Source of the DNA: Pseudomonadota bacterium
GTDB lineage: Bacteria; Pseudomonadota; Gammaproteobacteria; Steroidobacterales; Woeseiaceae
NCBI GenBank assembly: GCA_022565135.1
Contig: JADFKA010000104.1
Coordinates: 1-6,541, forward strand
Reading direction: 5' to 3'
DNA: 6,541 bases
The translations under genes were made by a program, and so were the position numbers. This document shows positions 5,380-6,541 of this stretch, in pieces. Every line of letters starts with the position of its first letter. Within the stretch, counting starts at the first letter, position 1. The notes below the pieces were generated by a model, which was given only the letters and a program-made list of their open reading frames with translations, had not been told where the DNA came from and did not search any database.

Positions 5380-6541
5380 TTATCGACGCGCAAGACAGCC
5401 AGAAATGCCTCTTGCGGAATTTGCACGGATCCTACCTGTTTCATCCGGCGTTTGCCGGCCTTTTGTTTTTCCAATAGTTTGCGCTTGCGCGATATATCAC
5501 CACCGTAGCACTTTGCAGTCACATTTTTACGCAGTGCTTTAACTGTGCTGCGTGCGATCACTTTGCCACCAATCGCCGCCTGTATGGCAACGTCGAACAT
5601 CTGCCGTGGAATCAGCGTACGCATCCTGTCGACAAGATTCCTGCCCCTCGACGGCGCGATGGACCGGTGGATAATAATTGACAGTGCATCCACGCGTTCC
5701 TTGTTAATAAGGACATCCAGTCGCACGAGGTCCGCTGGCTCAAACCGCGTGAAATGATAGTCAAACGAGGCATATCCGCGACTGACCGACTTAAGCCTGT
5801 CGAAGAAATCGAGCACGATCTCGCCCAAGGGCATTTCGTATTCGAGCGACACCTGGCTACCGAGATAGCGAATATGCTTCTGCACGCCTCGCTTTGCGAT
5901 GCAGAGTTTAATAACCGAACCGACATGTTTCTCGGGAACCAGTATATTCGCTGTAATGATGGGTTCGCGCAATTCCGCTATCTCGTTTACCGGCGGCAGC
6001 TTTGATGGATTTTCGATATGAGTGATGTTGCCGGATCTATCGAGAACCTCAAAAACCACGGTCGGCGCCGTCGTGATCAGATCGACGTTGTATTCGCGCT
6101 CAAGTCTTTCCTGCACGATCTCCATGTGCAGCATGCCAAGAAAACCGCAGCGGAATCCGAAGCCCAGCGCATCCGATGTCTCAGGCTCGAAGTGCAACGC
6201 CGCATCATTCAGGCGCAGCTTCTGCAGCGCGTCGCGAAAATTTTCGTAATCATCAGAGCGAATCGGGAACATGCCCGCGAATACGCGTGGCTGCGCTTGC
6301 TTGAATCCGGGTAGCGGTTCGTCACAGGGATCGCGGGTTAGCGTCAGTGTGTCGCCAACGGGTGCACCATAGATATCCTTGATAGCGGCAATAACAAAAC
6401 CGACCTGTCCTGTGCGCAGCTCATCACGATCCTGCATTTTTGGTGTGAAGCAACCGACGCGATCAGCCATGTAGGATATACCGGTGGACATGACAGTAAT
6501 CCTGCTGCGCTTCGGCAGGCTGCCATTGACGACGCGGACCA
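5376..6541 (-). CDS. lepA: Elongation factor 4 (LepA), partial, 5' end outside window
   Basis: LepA is a translational GTPase that binds ribosomes; back-translocation and roles in initiation or 30S assembly have been proposed. The frame runs open from the window edge to a TGA at 5378-5376, showing 387 residues, against about 599 for full-length E. coli LepA. The N-terminal GTPase domain is missing only because of the window edge. Visible are the end of domain II (VNGSLPKRSRITVMSTG, then ADRVGCFTPK and GQVGFVIAAIKDIYGAPVGDTLTL), FRCGFLGMLHMEIVQERLEREYNVDLITTAPTV in the next domain, and the LepA-specific C-terminal domain with LDFFDRLKSVSRGYASFDY, ARSTVKALRKNVTAKCYGGDISRKRKLLEKQK and PQEAFLAVL. 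The ATG at 6491 is internal, since conserved LepA sequence continues upstream of it. The gene is adjacent to lepB, as in most Gammaproteobacteria. Confidence 0.97.
   Translation of the reverse strand, partial: VRVVNGSLPKRSRITVMSTGISYMADRVGCFTPKMQDRDELRTGQVGFVIAAIKDIYGAPVGDTLTLTRDPCDEPLPGFKQAQPRVFAGMFPIRSDDYENFRDALQKLRLNDAALHFEPETSDALGFGFRCGFLGMLHMEIVQERLEREYNVDLITTAPTVVFEVLDRSGNITHIENPSKLPPVNEIAELREPIITANILVPEKHVGSVIKLCIAKRGVQKHIRYLGSQVSLEYEMPLGEIVLDFFDRLKSVSRGYASFDYHFTRFEPADLVRLDVLINKERVDALSIIIHRSIAPSRGRNLVDRMRTLIPRQMFDVAIQAAIGGKVIARSTVKALRKNVTAKCYGGDISRKRKLLEKQKAGKRRMKQVGSVQIPQEAFLAVLRVDK

Noticed and set aside
5376..6491. A short LepA variant starting at the ATG at 6491
   Set aside because: The frame continues to the window edge with conserved LepA domain II residues (VNGSLPKRSRITV), so the gene is cut by the window and not truncated.

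Overview
The window is a compact run of nine genes, all read on the minus strand (from the right edge leftward), with almost no non-coding DNA. In transcription order: lepA (5' part cut off by the right edge), lepB, a DUF4845 small membrane protein gene, rnc, era, recO, pdxJ, acpS, and a 3'-5' exonuclease gene of the PolB-exonuclease-like family (3' part cut off by the left edge). This order is the classic housekeeping cluster of Gammaproteobacteria. DUF4845 between lepB and rnc, and the exonuclease after acpS, argue against an enteric bacterium and for an environmental or deep-branching gammaproteobacterium. That placement is inference; no rRNA or other taxonomic marker is present. I see no mobile element, CRISPR array, tRNA or rRNA.

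Right part (4111-6541): LepA (EF4) is a ribosomal translocase-like GTPase, LepB is the main signal peptidase, and DUF4845 is a one-pass membrane protein of unknown role. Middle (2526-4102): rnc and era overlap by 4 bp (ATGA) and encode the rRNA-processing RNase III and the 16S rRNA/30S assembly GTPase. Left part (1-2483): recO (recombinational repair), pdxJ (vitamin B6 synthesis), acpS (acyl carrier protein activation) and the exonuclease, which overlaps acpS by 4 bp.

Gene junctions, in transcription order: lepA TGA, 9 nt, lepB (TTG start); TAA, 68 nt, DUF4845 (GTG or internal ATG); TAG, 8 nt, rnc (TTG); ATGA overlap, era; TAA, 42 nt, recO (ATG); TAG, 33 nt, pdxJ (GTG); TGA, 7 nt, acpS (ATG); ATGA overlap, exonuclease. 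Such spacing implies one polycistronic transcript whose main promoter lies upstream of the window and whose terminator lies beyond it. No rho-independent terminator was found inside.

The gene content is ordinary. The least expected signal is non-coding: a 25-nt element occurs twice, immediately before recO and immediately before pdxJ, so it brackets recO. It matches at 21 of 25 positions, contains the ribosome-binding site in both places, and can fold into a hairpin that would bury that site. A second point of interest is the 68-nt lepB-DUF4845 spacer, which holds a perfect inverted repeat.
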